NCBI GenBank assembly: GCA_002339325.1
Contig: DDKK01000047.1
Location: 67,113-131,112, forward strand
Length of the DNA: 64,000 nucleotides
Origin: Nitrospiraceae bacterium UBA2600
GTDB taxonomy: Bacteria > Nitrospirota > Thermodesulfovibrionia > Thermodesulfovibrionales > Thermodesulfovibrionaceae
Direction: 5' to 3'
Both the position numbers and the translations under genes were made by a program. Every line of letters starts with the position of its first letter. Positions within the stretch are counted from its first letter, which is position 1. A model generated the notes under the pieces. The model did not search any database. It was given only the letters and a program-made list of their open reading frames with translations, and was not told the origin of the DNA. Shown one piece after another: positions 43,830-54,167 of the stretch.

Positions 43830-45773
43830 TTATTGAGTTACTTTTTTTCTTACATAAGGAAGAAGTCCGCCACTTAGGAGAAGGTCTCTTTCTCTTTCAT
43901 TTAAGTTCGAATAAACCTTAAAAGAGTTCTTTTTCGATAAGTTTATAACTTCATATTGCTGTTCACCTTTAATTGATTCAATCAAGCCATTGAGTTTTAA
44001 AATATCTCCCTGCTCTACTTTTTCATAATCCTCTGGATTTGTAAAAATTAGAGGCATGATTCCAAAGTTGATTAGATTGGCTCGATGAATTCTCGCAAAA
44101 GACTTTGCTATGACAGCTTTTATTCCAAGATACATTGGTGCGATTGCTGCATGTTCACGGGATGAGCCCTGTCCGTAGTTTTCACCACCTACAATGATAC
44201 CACCGCCTTTATTTTTCGCATTCATCGCTCTCTCATAAAAAGTTTCGTCGAGATTTTTGAATGTAAACTTGGAAATCTCAGGGATATTAGACCTGTAAGG
44301 CAGCACCTGCGTTCCTGCTGGCAAAATATCATCGGTTGTTATATTGTCACCAAGTTTTAGCAAAACTTCTGCTTCAATGCTCTCCTCAAGGGGGGCTTTT
44401 ACGGGGACTTCTTTTATGTTCGGTCCCTTAATTATTTTTGCCTCCTTTTCTTTGCGGGGCGGAATAAGCATATTATCATTTATTAAAAATGTCTCCGGGT
44501 CGTTAACTTCATTTATTTCTAAGTCTGTCTCTAAGGGATTTACTATCTCTCCATTTATGGCTGCAAGAGCACATACTACCGGTGATGCAAGACATACAAA
44601 GGCATCCTTTGTTCCTGAACGACCCTTAAAATTACGATTGTAGGAGCGAATTGAAACTTGACCGCTTCCAGGAGCACCGCCCATTCCAATACAGGGACCA
44701 CAGGCAGATTCGAGTATTCTTGCGCCGGCTGCAATCATTGCCTCAATATCGCCTTCCCGAGCAAGCATCTGATATACCTGCTTTGAGCCGGGATTTATAA
44801 AAAGAGTAACCTCCTCATTTACAGTCTTTCCTTTAAGAATAGATGCAACTGTTTTCATCATATTGTAGGAAGAGTTTGTGCATGAACCAATGCAGACCTG
44901 ATTAACCTTCATACCTTTAAGTTCTCTTACAGCAACCACATTGTCAGGGCTATGAGGTTGGGCTATCATTGGTTCAATCTCTGAAAGGTCAAGCTCGATT
45001 ATCTCAGCATATTCAGCATCCCCATCGGCCTCAAGGGGAATCCATTGATGTCCTCTTCCCTGAGCTTTGAGAAATTTTAGTGTGTTTTCGTCGCTTGGGA
45101 AAATTGATGTTGTTGCACCAAGCTCTGCTCCCATGTTTGTAATTGTTGCCCTGTCAGTGACAGAGAGGTCTTTCACCCCCTCACCACCATATTCGAATAT
45201 CTTTCCAACACCTCCCTTAACAGTGAGCATTTTAAGGAGAGTAAGTATAACATCCATCGCTGTAACATAAGGTCTTCTGAGTTTTCCAGAGAGATTTATC
45301 CTTACCACTTTCGGCATGGTAAACTCAAAGGGCATTCCTGCCATAACAGAGGCTGCTTCAAGTCCACCAACTCCGATTGCAATCATTCCCATGCCTCCGC
45401 CCGTAGGAGTATGGCTGTCTGTTCCGAGGGCAATTAGTCCAGGTGCAGCAAATCTCTCAAGATGAACTTGATGACATATTCCATTGCCTGGCCTTGAAAA
45501 ATAAGCTCCAAAGCGGGCTGCAGCGGTTCTCAGAAAGAGATGGTCATCGGCGTTCATAAAATTGCTCTGAAGCATGTTATGGTCAACATATGAGACAGCA
45601 AGAGGCACTCTTACCTTATCCAAACCAATAGCCTCGAATTCAAGCCATGCCATTGTGCCAGTTGCATCTTGTGTGTAAACTTGGTCAACACGTACTCCTA
45701 TTAGCTGGCCTTCTTTTATAAACCCTGAAACAACATGCGTCTCAAGAATTTTCTCAACAATGTTCCTCCCCAT
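43830..45773 (-). CDS. Aconitate hydratase
   Basis: This enzyme interconverts citrate and isocitrate with a [4Fe-4S] cluster. Cluster ligands are in CIGSCTNSS and CGPCIGMG; other family marks are GTDSHTPTGGGMGM, the C-terminal swivel domain start (DNITTDDILPAGTQVLPYRSN) and GENYGQGSSREHAA. With 647 residues it belongs to the shorter bacterial/mitochondrial-type group. It has its own divergent promoter and is followed by the sigma-54 control region of the next operon. Confidence 0.95.
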   Translation of the reverse strand: MGRNIVEKILETHVVSGFIKEGQLIGVRVDQVYTQDATGTMAWLEFEAIGLDKVRVPLAVSYVDHNMLQSNFMNADDHLFLRTAAARFGAYFSRPGNGICHQVHLERFAAPGLIALGTDSHTPTGGGMGMIAIGVGGLEAASVMAGMPFEFTMPKVVRINLSGKLRRPYVTAMDVILTLLKMLTVKGGVGKIFEYGGEGVKDLSVTDRATITNMGAELGATTSIFPSDENTLKFLKAQGRGHQWIPLEADGDAEYAEIIELDLSEIEPMIAQPHSPDNVVAVRELKGMKVNQVCIGSCTNSSYNMMKTVASILKGKTVNEEVTLFINPGSKQVYQMLAREGDIEAMIAAGARILESACGPCIGMGGAPGSGQVSIRSYNRNFKGRSGTKDAFVCLASPVVCALAAINGEIVNPLETDLEINEVNDPETFLINDNMLIPPRKEKEAKIIKGPNIKEVPVKAPLEESIEAEVLLKLGDNITTDDILPAGTQVLPYRSNIPEISKFTFKNLDETFYERAMNAKNKGGGIIVGGENYGQGSSREHAAIAPMYLGIKAVIAKSFARIHRANLINFGIMPLIFTNPEDYEKVEQGDILKLNGLIESIKGEQQYEVINLSKKNSFKVYSNLNERERDLLLSGGLLPYVRKKVTQ

Positions 45774-45808
45774 TTAGCCTCCTCCTTGTTTAAAACATTC
45801 AAAAAATT

Positions 45809-45838
45809 AGTATAATATTATATTTCATAAAAATTCAA
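45809..45838 (-). promoter_or_regulatory. Probable promoter of the aconitase gene
   Basis: On the minus strand TTGAAT (45833-45838) and TATACT (45809-45814) are 18 bases apart. On the plus strand a TATAAT at 45811-45816 may serve lysA, so the divergent promoters would overlap. Confidence 0.45.
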
Positions 45839-45850
45839 AAGGAGGAAGTT

Positions 45851-47107
45851 GTGCACTTCTTTACTTACAAAAATGGAGAGCTCTATGCAGAGGATGTGCC
45901 TGTAAGAGAATTAATAAAGGAATTTGGAACTCCTTTATACATTTACAGCTATGGAACTCTAATAAGACACATTAGAGCATATGAAGAGGCTTTCTGTGAA
46001 GTGCCTCATATAATATGCTACGCAGTGAAAGCCAATTCAAATCTCGCCATACTAAGAATATTCGCAGAACTTGGCATTGGCGCTGATATCGTATCAGGGG
46101 GAGAACTTTTCAGAGCCCTTAAAGCTGGAATTAAACCCTACAAAATAGTATTTGCTGGTGTAGGGAAAACTGATGAAGAGATTGAATATGCTCTTAAAAA
46201 CAATATACTTATGTTCAACGTAGAATCAGAAGCAGAGCTTCGCAAGATTGCTGAGAAGGCTAAAGCTCTAAGAAAAATAGCCTCTGTTGCTTTAAGAGTT
46301 AATCCTGACATAGACCCTAAAACGCACAAATATATAGCAACAGGCTTAAAAAGTAGTAAATTTGGAATACCCATTGAAAAAGCTCTTGATTACTATAAAC
46401 TTGCTAAATCAATGAAAAATATAAAAGTCATAGGAATCCATAAACACATTGGTTCTCAAATAACAGAAACTTCAGCCTATGTAGAAGCCTTAAGCAAAAT
46501 TCTGTCCCTCTATGACCAGCTCGCAAAATACGACATGGAGATTGAATACATTGATATAGGTGGCGGACTTGGAATAACTTATAGAGACGAAGAACCTCCT
46601 CATCCAAAAGAACTCGCCAATGCTCTTATTCCTATGGTTAAAAATAAGAAAGGAAAACTGATTGTTGAACCCGGACGTTCAATAGTAGGTAATGCAGGCA
46701 TTCTGGTTACAAAGGTCATATACACAAAGGATACGGGACATAAGAATTTTATAATTGTAGATGCTGGCATGAATGACCTAATGAGACCTACTCTTTATGG
46801 TTCATATCATGAAATAAAGCCTATTTCTCCTCAAAACAGAGAAAAAATATTGGCTGATATTGTAGGTCCCATCTGTGAGTCTGGTGATTTTCTGGCAAAG
46901 GACAGAGAGGTTGAAAAGGTCTCTGCCGGCGAGTATCTCGCAGTCATGAGCGCTGGAGCTTACGGCTTTAGCATGTCTTCAAATTATAACAGCCGACCAA
47001 GAGCTGCAGAAGTGCTTGTGAAAGGAGAAAGGTATGCCCTCATAAGAAAACGTGAAACTTACAAAGATTTAATAAAAAATGAAATCATTCCGGAGGAGTT
47101 GCTTTAA
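45851..47107 (+). CDS. lysA: Diaminopimelate decarboxylase LysA
   Basis: LysA makes lysine from meso-diaminopimelate. The fold III PLP enzyme shows the cofactor Lys in HIICYAVKANSNLAIL, the HIGSQ motif (KHIGSQITETS), the glycine-rich loop IDIGGGLG and GPICESGDFLAKDR with the catalytic Cys. The start is GTG behind AGGAGG. The dapF gene follows with a one-base overlap, giving a lysine/peptidoglycan precursor operon. Confidence 0.96.
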   Translation: MHFFTYKNGELYAEDVPVRELIKEFGTPLYIYSYGTLIRHIRAYEEAFCEVPHIICYAVKANSNLAILRIFAELGIGADIVSGGELFRALKAGIKPYKIVFAGVGKTDEEIEYALKNNILMFNVESEAELRKIAEKAKALRKIASVALRVNPDIDPKTHKYIATGLKSSKFGIPIEKALDYYKLAKSMKNIKVIGIHKHIGSQITETSAYVEALSKILSLYDQLAKYDMEIEYIDIGGGLGITYRDEEPPHPKELANALIPMVKNKKGKLIVEPGRSIVGNAGILVTKVIYTKDTGHKNFIIVDAGMNDLMRPTLYGSYHEIKPISPQNREKILADIVGPICESGDFLAKDREVEKVSAGEYLAVMSAGAYGFSMSSNYNSRPRAAEVLVKGERYALIRKRETYKDLIKNEIIPEELL

Positions 47108-47949
47108 TGGAAAAAATTTATTTTACGAAAATGCACGGTCTTGGAAATGATTTTATCCTTATTGATTGCATCAATCAAAGCTTATCTAAACCAGAAAAGT
47201 TTGCTATTCAATACTGTGACAGACGTTTTGGTATAGGCGCAGACCAGCTACTATTGCTGTATTCTTCTGAAAGAGCAGACTTTAAAATGAGAATTTTCAA
47301 TGCCGATGGCTCTGAAGTAGAGATGTGTGGAAATGGTATAAGATGTTTTGCCAAGTATATATGGGACAGAGGACTATCAAACAAGGATATCCTTGAAGTT
47401 GAGACTCTCGCAGGTATTATTAAGCCTAAAAAGATTGGAGAACTTGTGCAGGTTGATATGGGCAAGCCCGAATTCACCCCCTCTAAAATACCTGTAGATG
47501 CAGACGGTGATAGAGCCTTCGATATTCTTCTTGAAGTATCAGGCTGGCTTGCAAAGGTAAACTGCGTAAGCATGGGTAATCCTCATGCAGTGATATTTCT
47601 TGAAGAAGACCCTAAAAACTTTGCTGTCGCAAAGTATGGACCTATTATTGAAACACATCCAATATTTCCAAAGAGAACAAATGTTGAATTTGCCTTCGTA
47701 AAAAATTCTTCCGAAATTGTCATGCGAGTATGGGAAAGGGGAGCTGGAGAGACTCTTGCCTGTGGAACAGGTGCCTGTGCTACAGCAGTGGCATCAATGG
47801 TTAAGGGACTTACAAACAGAAAAGTAACAGTGCATTTACTCGGAGGAGACCTCTTAATAGAATGGGCTGAAAACGGTCATGTTTATATGACCGGTCCTGC
47901 AGAGGAGGTATTTGAAGGAACGGTCAAAGTTCCGCAAAGGGATTTGTAG
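47107..47949 (+). CDS. dapF: Diaminopimelate epimerase DapF
   Basis: DapF converts LL- to meso-diaminopimelate. Both catalytic Cys are visible: MCGNGIRCFAKY (near residue 78) and ETLACGTGACATAVAS (near residue 222), with the start KMHGLGNDFILID. The 280-residue length is normal. Its last 67 bases overlap the 3' end of the opposite-strand AddB-like gene. Confidence 0.96.
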   Translation: MEKIYFTKMHGLGNDFILIDCINQSLSKPEKFAIQYCDRRFGIGADQLLLLYSSERADFKMRIFNADGSEVEMCGNGIRCFAKYIWDRGLSNKDILEVETLAGIIKPKKIGELVQVDMGKPEFTPSKIPVDADGDRAFDILLEVSGWLAKVNCVSMGNPHAVIFLEEDPKNFAVAKYGPIIETHPIFPKRTNVEFAFVKNSSEIVMRVWERGAGETLACGTGACATAVASMVKGLTNRKVTVHLLGGDLLIEWAENGHVYMTGPAEEVFEGTVKVPQRDL

Positions 47950-50711
47950 TCACAAATTCTACAGGCATTTTTGAAGTCCTCCGGTGGCATGAAAGGAAAA
48001 GCGGGGTCTTCTATTTCTTTAATTAGCCCCGCAATAACAGCCTCTAAAATCTCTATTTCTTCATATTTATTGATGTTGCTTATTGGGCTGAAATAACAGG
48101 AAGAATCAAATACATACTTGCCTAACAAAACATAACTGCCTTGTATTTTACTTGCAGGCAAACCATATTTATTACTATATAGAATCATATAAAGAGGAAT
48201 TTGTAAGCTTGATATGGCTTTTCTCCAACTTGTTCTGTCCTTTATATCAAGTCTGTCAAAATTAATCTTAAAATTTTCCTCTATTCCTGTTATCTTGTAA
48301 TCAAGAATTAATGTTTTATCATCAACTCTGTCAACCCTGTCTATTCGACATTTAAATCTTCTCCCTTCTATCTTCTCTTCAAAAGAATCCTCTACAGATA
48401 ATATGCGATAGTCTACCTTTCCACATATTTCTCTGTAATAGTTGATGACTTCTCCTAATCGCTTCAATATCTGGAGTTTTATCAGATATGATTTACCTTC
48501 TGTTTTATCACCATACTTCTGCAAGAAAAACCTGTTTACTATATCTTCAATGTTACTGCTAAAATCAGAAGCCCTAAGCTTCTTTCCTATCTTATCTTTA
48601 AAATAATCTCTCAGAGAATCGTGAACTATAGTTCCAATCTCTGACCTTTCCATATCAGCGCTAACATCTTGTCTCTTTTTTAGCCTAAGAATATTTGAAT
48701 AATAAAACCTTATTCCGCACTCTAAGTATTCATCTAAAGAAGTGGCCGAAAGAGTAAGTTTTTCAATTACTTTCATTACCTCTTCTGTTTTGCTTATTTC
48801 TTTAGGAAACTTATTGGCAAGATTAAGCCTGTAGTTTGAAAGTGTTATAAGGCTTTTACTCTCATCATATCTCTCTCCTTTTTGCTTTTCAAGTTCCCAT
48901 ATCAATTTTTCTATAAATCTCGAACGTTCCTGTCTGTCATTCTTTATGTATATTAAATGGGCTTCTTCAGCTCCCTCAATTAGAATTGAAAAATAATGAT
49001 AGATTAATCTCTCCGTGTCTTGATAAGTGGGAAGCCCGAGAATTTTTCTTACTGCATAGGGCAATAAATAATCCTCAGAAATAGCAGGAAAAATATCTTC
49101 ATTTAGGTCTAAAAAAATTACTCTCTTAAACTTTATATTCCTTGTCTCAAGAAATCCGATAATTTGTAAGCCCTTAAGAGGAGTTCCAGTTAGGGGAACA
49201 TTAATGGAGGTAAAGATATTTTTAAAGAAACTAAAATAAGATTCAAGCTCTTCAAAGCTAAAACTTCCAATAAACGAACGAGCAAATTTGTCAAATTCCT
49301 TTAAAAAACTCTCCACATAGGGATAAAAAAGTGGATGCAGCCTTGCGGTGCTTCTTTCGTATATAAACAGAAGAACTTCCCTCGATTTATTCATGAAGTC
49401 TTCTATGTCTTCTAAACTTAGAAATTTCCTTACAGTGTTGTCATGAATAAGCTTTAGGTGTTCGTATATGTTCTCTTCTGAGATACCGTAGTTAATTAAT
49501 TCTGAAACTATCCTTTGAGGAATTTCTTTTTCAAGAATTTCGAGCTCAACAAACACTAAAGCATCTTTGTTAGTTAGATAATTCTCAATTTCATGCAGGA
49601 TTATTCTGCTTAATTCGGCATTATTTCTATAAAGAATGTTTTTAGTGTATGGGTGAAGCAAAAATTTAAGATACAAGGGCACATAAAATCTGTCTTTTTC
49701 TGCAGAGCTTATTAGTTCAAAAAGACTTGTAAAGAAACCAAAAATAGGAGTTCTTCGCAGAGGATATCCCATTGAAATATTGTAATTTTCTTCATTTATG
49801 TAGGGAATGCCCTGCCTGAGAATTGGAAAGAGCGAGTCAGAAGAAGGAAGCACTATAGCCGTTCCCTCATCTAATAAACTTTCTTCTCTTTGAAGCATTT
49901 CCTTTAATATTTTGCCTGCAATTTTAACCTCTCCATGCAAATCGGAACAGCAGTAAATTTTTATCTTTTCCTCTGAAAAACCAAACCGTTGCTGAAAGAT
50001 AAAAGTGAAGTTATGATGTTTTGTAATTTTTTTGAGTATTTCCTTTTCACTATAGGTCAAGGCATAAAAACCAGCAAAAATTATTGATTCAAAATTTAAA
50101 AAGCTGAGAATCTCCTTTTCTGAAATAGTTTTATACTTCAGAGACCTTGTAGCGAATTTCCGTTGCTTTAACTCTTTGTAAAACATATCATAAATATCAG
50201 ATAGAGCTCTGATGTTCTGCCTTGAAAGATAGGGCACTTCTATTAATGTCTCTACCTCCCTCAACTTATCATAAGAGACTCCTTCAATATAAAGTTCTTC
50301 AAAAACCCTGAACAACCTAAATCCATAGGAAATAAAGTTGTCAAATTTTTGAAAAAAAGGTGAGAGATAATTCCTGCCCTTACAAATTTCGTAAATAATT
50401 CCCACTGCATCAAAGGCTTCAATTGAAGCTGAAGTATCAATTTTTTCAAAAACAAAATCAATAAATTCATCTATAGAAAAAATTGCAGGCGGAATTAGAG
50501 GGGAGTCAGACTCCCGAACCAGTCGTTTTATAAGATAGTATGCCGGCCTTTTTCCCGGAAATATTACGGCATTTTTTGAGTAGTCGCGCCCTTCTTTTTT
50601 AAGCTTCCATATTACTTCATCAATCAAATCCTTCTGAGAGTCTACTATTACCCTCTTTTCTTCAGGAATAAAATGATTTTTCTCGAAAAACTCTTTTGCT
50701 TCTTCTATCAT
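47883..50711 (-). CDS. AddB-like nuclease/inactivated helicase
   Basis: The protein of 942 residues has an N-terminal helicase-like half without a clear Walker A motif and a C-terminal PD-(D/E)XK nuclease (FKCRIDRVDRVDDKTLILDYKI, about residues 790-815). A Cys near residue 695 (ECGIRFYYSN) and a final CRICDYKSLC group would hold the [4Fe-4S] clasp of AddB nucleases. With the helicase gene behind which it lies it makes an AddAB-type enzyme that processes double-strand DNA ends. The C-terminus extends into dapF on the other strand. Confidence 0.85.
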   Translation of the reverse strand: MIEEAKEFFEKNHFIPEEKRVIVDSQKDLIDEVIWKLKKEGRDYSKNAVIFPGKRPAYYLIKRLVRESDSPLIPPAIFSIDEFIDFVFEKIDTSASIEAFDAVGIIYEICKGRNYLSPFFQKFDNFISYGFRLFRVFEELYIEGVSYDKLREVETLIEVPYLSRQNIRALSDIYDMFYKELKQRKFATRSLKYKTISEKEILSFLNFESIIFAGFYALTYSEKEILKKITKHHNFTFIFQQRFGFSEEKIKIYCCSDLHGEVKIAGKILKEMLQREESLLDEGTAIVLPSSDSLFPILRQGIPYINEENYNISMGYPLRRTPIFGFFTSLFELISSAEKDRFYVPLYLKFLLHPYTKNILYRNNAELSRIILHEIENYLTNKDALVFVELEILEKEIPQRIVSELINYGISEENIYEHLKLIHDNTVRKFLSLEDIEDFMNKSREVLLFIYERSTARLHPLFYPYVESFLKEFDKFARSFIGSFSFEELESYFSFFKNIFTSINVPLTGTPLKGLQIIGFLETRNIKFKRVIFLDLNEDIFPAISEDYLLPYAVRKILGLPTYQDTERLIYHYFSILIEGAEEAHLIYIKNDRQERSRFIEKLIWELEKQKGERYDESKSLITLSNYRLNLANKFPKEISKTEEVMKVIEKLTLSATSLDEYLECGIRFYYSNILRLKKRQDVSADMERSEIGTIVHDSLRDYFKDKIGKKLRASDFSSNIEDIVNRFFLQKYGDKTEGKSYLIKLQILKRLGEVINYYREICGKVDYRILSVEDSFEEKIEGRRFKCRIDRVDRVDDKTLILDYKITGIEENFKINFDRLDIKDRTSWRKAISSLQIPLYMILYSNKYGLPASKIQGSYVLLGKYVFDSSCYFSPISNINKYEEIEILEAVIAGLIKEIEDPAFPFMPPEDFKNACRICDYKSLCGTLTVPSNTSSAGPVI

Positions 50712-50778
50712 TTTTGCCTTTCTCTAAAAGATGCTCTGTCTTTTAATAAACCAGAAAATCTCGCTGGTTTTAAAATAT

Positions 50779-53700
50779 TTAGAATGAAATCCACTTTATA
50801 TCTCCTGAATCAAGATAGTAAAGAAATCCCTCTGAATTAACATTTTCGAACACTCTGGATATCAATTCTAAGTAAAGTCTTGCCTGTTCAATGTGTTCTT
50901 CGGCAGGGTTACCTGTTTTATATTCTATAAGGGTAACTTTATCTTTATCTACAACAAGCCTGTCTATTCGATGTAAAAAACCTCTTTCATCGGCTATGTC
51001 AAATTCATTAAAAATCCTCCTGTGCTCTCGGGGAATAAAAAATTTAACAATATCTCCGTCGTTGATAATTCGATAAATTATCTCTTCAATTTCCTGCAAT
51101 GGAAGAGCTTTATTAATTCTTTTGAGATACTTCTCTGCTTGACTGATGGTCTCATGGGGAGATTCAATATCTATATATTCTATCTTGGAAAGAAGCTTAT
51201 GAATAATCTCTCCTCGTTGTTTTTCACTAAAATGAACAAATTGAGGCTTAACAGGAAAGTTAATCTTAAGATTGTAATGCTCCGTATTAATAGAACCTAT
51301 CTGAAAAATTTCAGAACGCTCTTTATTTTTCTTAAAGCCAAAGTTCTGGCCGAAAAATTCTCTGAGTATGTCGAAGGGGAAGTTAGTCTCCTTTTTAACC
51401 TTACAAATTATGTATAACTCTTCGCGGGCCCTTGTAAAAGCCACATATAAGGTGTTTAAGAAGTCTGCCATCTTAGAGATTTTATCGCTCTCTTTTATCG
51501 TTTTTAAAAACTCAGACTTATCGGCTAAATCATTTGTTATTTTGAAAATCTGAATGTTATTTTCATTTTCGTAAAGTATGTAATCCTCTGCTAAGGCTTT
51601 AATGTCTTCAAGAAAAACGATTACTAAGGGAAAACCTAAACCTTTCGCCTTATGAATGGTCATTGCATTAATTGCATCTACTTCTGAGCCAAGAGAAATA
51701 TCCCATATTCTTTCATCGTTACTTGAAGTATTTATAAATTCTATAAAATCCTTTATACTGCTTGAACCGTTTTTTTCAAAGACTTTAGCGATTTCAAGAA
51801 TCTTAAGAAAAGTTGCCTCTTCCTCAGGCATTATCTCAAAAACCCTGAAATTACTCAAAACAACGGTAATTAAATCATACAGTGGAAGATAACCTGTTAA
51901 TTTGAATAACTCCTTAAAATCCCTTTCCCATCTATTGCTAAACTCTCTCTGAAAGCTTTTATAAAGAGGTTCTGATTCTCTGCTGTTTATCATAAAACTC
52001 TCCATTTCCTTGTAGAATCTCTCTTCTTCTAAACTTTCCTGCTTGATGAGAAAGGTTTTATACAAATCTCCAAGGAGAAAAACAGAGAAAGAAAAGTCAT
52101 CTAAAGGACTGTCTAAAAACTTAAGCAAACTAAAAATCTCGGCGGTTATTTTTCTTTTTCTGACATCTAAGCTGCTGTAGGAAACAAAAGGATAATTTAA
52201 CTCATTCAAGAGAACGCTTAAGTTTACAATTTGTTCGTTTTTAAAAGCAAGGATTGCCATATCTCTGAAGTTAAAACCTCTCGTTCGCGCATCAGATATT
52301 ATCTGATAGAGGCTGTCTTTAATTGCCCCATTAATGTCTTCCATATCTTCATAAATAGCCTTTATCTCCACATATCCATCATTTTCTGCTTCTGGTGGAA
52401 CTTTCTGTTCGTAACTGCTAATGCCAGTAAGTGAAGCAGCGGATATATAAATATCCTTTATTCTTATTTTCTCCTTAAAAAATTCATCTACAAAACAAAC
52501 AATCTTCCCTTTGCTTCTGTAATTAATCTTTAGTTCTTCAACTTCTTTCACAGAAGAGGGAAATGTATGTTTTCTCTCGAGTTCTCTCATTATTCGATAG
52601 TCTGCTGCCCGGAAGCTATAGATGGCCTGTTTTGTATCTCCCACTACAAAGAGACTTCCCCCCTCAGAAAGAGCGTTTTCAATAAGAGGTTTTAAATTTG
52701 CCCACTGAAGAGGTGATGTATCCTGAAACTCATCGATTAGATAATGATGGATTCTCTCTCCAAGACGAAAATAGATATCTGTTACAATAGATTCTTTCAG
52801 ATATTCAGAAAGCATTTTATTTAAGTCTTCAATGAATATCTTTCCTTCTTTTCTCTTGATTTTCTTCAGATATTCATTGAAATCTTTAAACAAATCGAGA
52901 TAGGACGCATAAAAGGTAGCTCCATAAAGATAAGCATATCTTGATACAATATTCTGAAATTCATTCCATAAAAACTCAATTCTTTCAAAGTGATTAATGA
53001 GATTTTTATTTCTTGGTTTTTTAACTGGTAATGTGCTGATACCTCTTGAGATAATCTCTTTGAAATTTTCTGTTCTTATTATTTCTTCGAACAAATCAAA
53101 AATTTGATTTCTCGAATTTCTCTCAAACCCAGACTTAGATACCTCTGCAACAATTTTTCTCATAATTTCAATCAACTCTTCTTTTGTTCTTTCTATTTCT
53201 CCTGCAGATGGACCATTGTCAAACTCTTTGTTAGTTTTCGATAAAACAGAATAAAGCTCTTTAATTTTATTGAGAATATCCTGTGCAGGATTCCAGATAA
53301 AACTTTTCCTTAAAGGAGAAATTGTCTCTAATGTATCTATCAAAATCTCTTTCTTACGAGTATTTTCATCTATATCTTTCAAAAAAAGGTCGTAGGCAAA
53401 GGTCATGAGAAAATCGTTTTTCATCAATATTTCAAAATCAGGATTATAATCAAAATCAACTGCCGATGCTTTAAAAATTGAAGTCATGAAGCTGTCTATT
53501 GTCTTTACTTGAAAATCTGAATAATTGTTGATAATCTCTTCAATTATAGTCTCTGCTAAGTTGGAAATCTGTTTTTCATCGAAAGGAATCAACTCAGAAA
53601 AATCTTCTAAAGTTTTTGTTTCTTTAAAATACAAATCTTTTAGCCATCTAAGAATCCTGTTTTTCATCTCATAGGCGGCGTTATTAGAAAAAGTTATGGC

Positions 53701-53880
53701 AAGAATTTTTCTTAAACCTCTGTGGGGAATCTCTGGAGAAAGTAAAAAATATACGTATCTCTTCGTAAGTGCTGTAGTTTTACCTGAGCCTGCAGAGGCT
53801 TTAAGTATTGCATAATGGGGAAACTTTAACCCGATTGACTTCACTACTTCTATTTTAGAACATAATTGCTTGAAAGACAA
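50779..53880 (-). CDS. AddA/RecB-like UvrD-family helicase-nuclease
   Basis: A superfamily 1A helicase of about 1030 residues: Walker A ASAGSGKTT, motif II HYLIDEFQDTSPLQW, motif III VGDTKQAIYSFRAAD, a late helicase motif (TIHKAKGLGFPLVIV, VAFTRAREELYI) and a C-terminal nuclease domain (HRIDRLVVDKDKVTLIEYKTG). This is the AddA layout. The start is ambiguous: the frame opens at TTG 53880, but GTG at 53844 (KSIGLKFPHYAIL) would be enough to keep the whole Walker region. It partners the AddB-like gene 67 bases behind. Confidence 0.88.
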   Translation of the reverse strand: MSFKQLCSKIEVVKSIGLKFPHYAILKASAGSGKTTALTKRYVYFLLSPEIPHRGLRKILAITFSNNAAYEMKNRILRWLKDLYFKETKTLEDFSELIPFDEKQISNLAETIIEEIINNYSDFQVKTIDSFMTSIFKASAVDFDYNPDFEILMKNDFLMTFAYDLFLKDIDENTRKKEILIDTLETISPLRKSFIWNPAQDILNKIKELYSVLSKTNKEFDNGPSAGEIERTKEELIEIMRKIVAEVSKSGFERNSRNQIFDLFEEIIRTENFKEIISRGISTLPVKKPRNKNLINHFERIEFLWNEFQNIVSRYAYLYGATFYASYLDLFKDFNEYLKKIKRKEGKIFIEDLNKMLSEYLKESIVTDIYFRLGERIHHYLIDEFQDTSPLQWANLKPLIENALSEGGSLFVVGDTKQAIYSFRAADYRIMRELERKHTFPSSVKEVEELKINYRSKGKIVCFVDEFFKEKIRIKDIYISAASLTGISSYEQKVPPEAENDGYVEIKAIYEDMEDINGAIKDSLYQIISDARTRGFNFRDMAILAFKNEQIVNLSVLLNELNYPFVSYSSLDVRKRKITAEIFSLLKFLDSPLDDFSFSVFLLGDLYKTFLIKQESLEEERFYKEMESFMINSRESEPLYKSFQREFSNRWERDFKELFKLTGYLPLYDLITVVLSNFRVFEIMPEEEATFLKILEIAKVFEKNGSSSIKDFIEFINTSSNDERIWDISLGSEVDAINAMTIHKAKGLGFPLVIVFLEDIKALAEDYILYENENNIQIFKITNDLADKSEFLKTIKESDKISKMADFLNTLYVAFTRAREELYIICKVKKETNFPFDILREFFGQNFGFKKNKERSEIFQIGSINTEHYNLKINFPVKPQFVHFSEKQRGEIIHKLLSKIEYIDIESPHETISQAEKYLKRINKALPLQEIEEIIYRIINDGDIVKFFIPREHRRIFNEFDIADERGFLHRIDRLVVDKDKVTLIEYKTGNPAEEHIEQARLYLELISRVFENVNSEGFLYYLDSGDIKWISF

Positions 53881-53902
53881 AACTCATAAAAAACTGATTT
53901 TC

Positions 53903-53931
53903 TTGACTAATCAAACACTTACTGTTAGAAT
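53903..53931 (+). promoter_or_regulatory. Promoter placing the start at the ATG of a small gene
   Basis: TTGACT (53903-53908) and TAGAAT (53926-53931) stand exactly 17 bases apart. The ATG of the next frame begins seven bases behind the -10 box, where transcription would start, so the message would be leaderless. Confidence 0.55.
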
Positions 53932-53937
53932 AAATTT

Positions 53938-54153
53938 ATGCAAGAGGCAATAGATGTAGACAGTTTAATAGTAGACAATTTCGAAAGAAAAATAAAAGAA
54001 AGAGCTCCAGCATATTTTGGAAATTACTTCAAAAAAGTAAAGGTTATCGACATAAGTTACTGGGCTGAGAAACTTGACGAAGCCGAAGAACAAGGCTTAA
54101 TTTCTGAAGAAGAAGCAAAAAAAGCTTTAAAACTCGATTTTCTTATATTTTAA
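53938..54153 (+). CDS. Small acidic protein of unknown function
   Basis: The 71-residue protein (start MQEAIDVDSLIVDNFERK) is charged, helical and without signal or membrane segment. No ribosome site precedes the ATG, but a good promoter ends seven bases ahead, which fits a leaderless transcript. Codon usage looks like that of the neighbours. The gene stands alone between divergent addA and the convergent nitrilase gene. I do not recognise a family. Confidence 0.55.
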   Translation: MQEAIDVDSLIVDNFERKIKERAPAYFGNYFKKVKVIDISYWAEKLDEAEEQGLISEEEAKKALKLDFLIF

Positions 54154-54167
54154 GTAGAAATTCGCAA

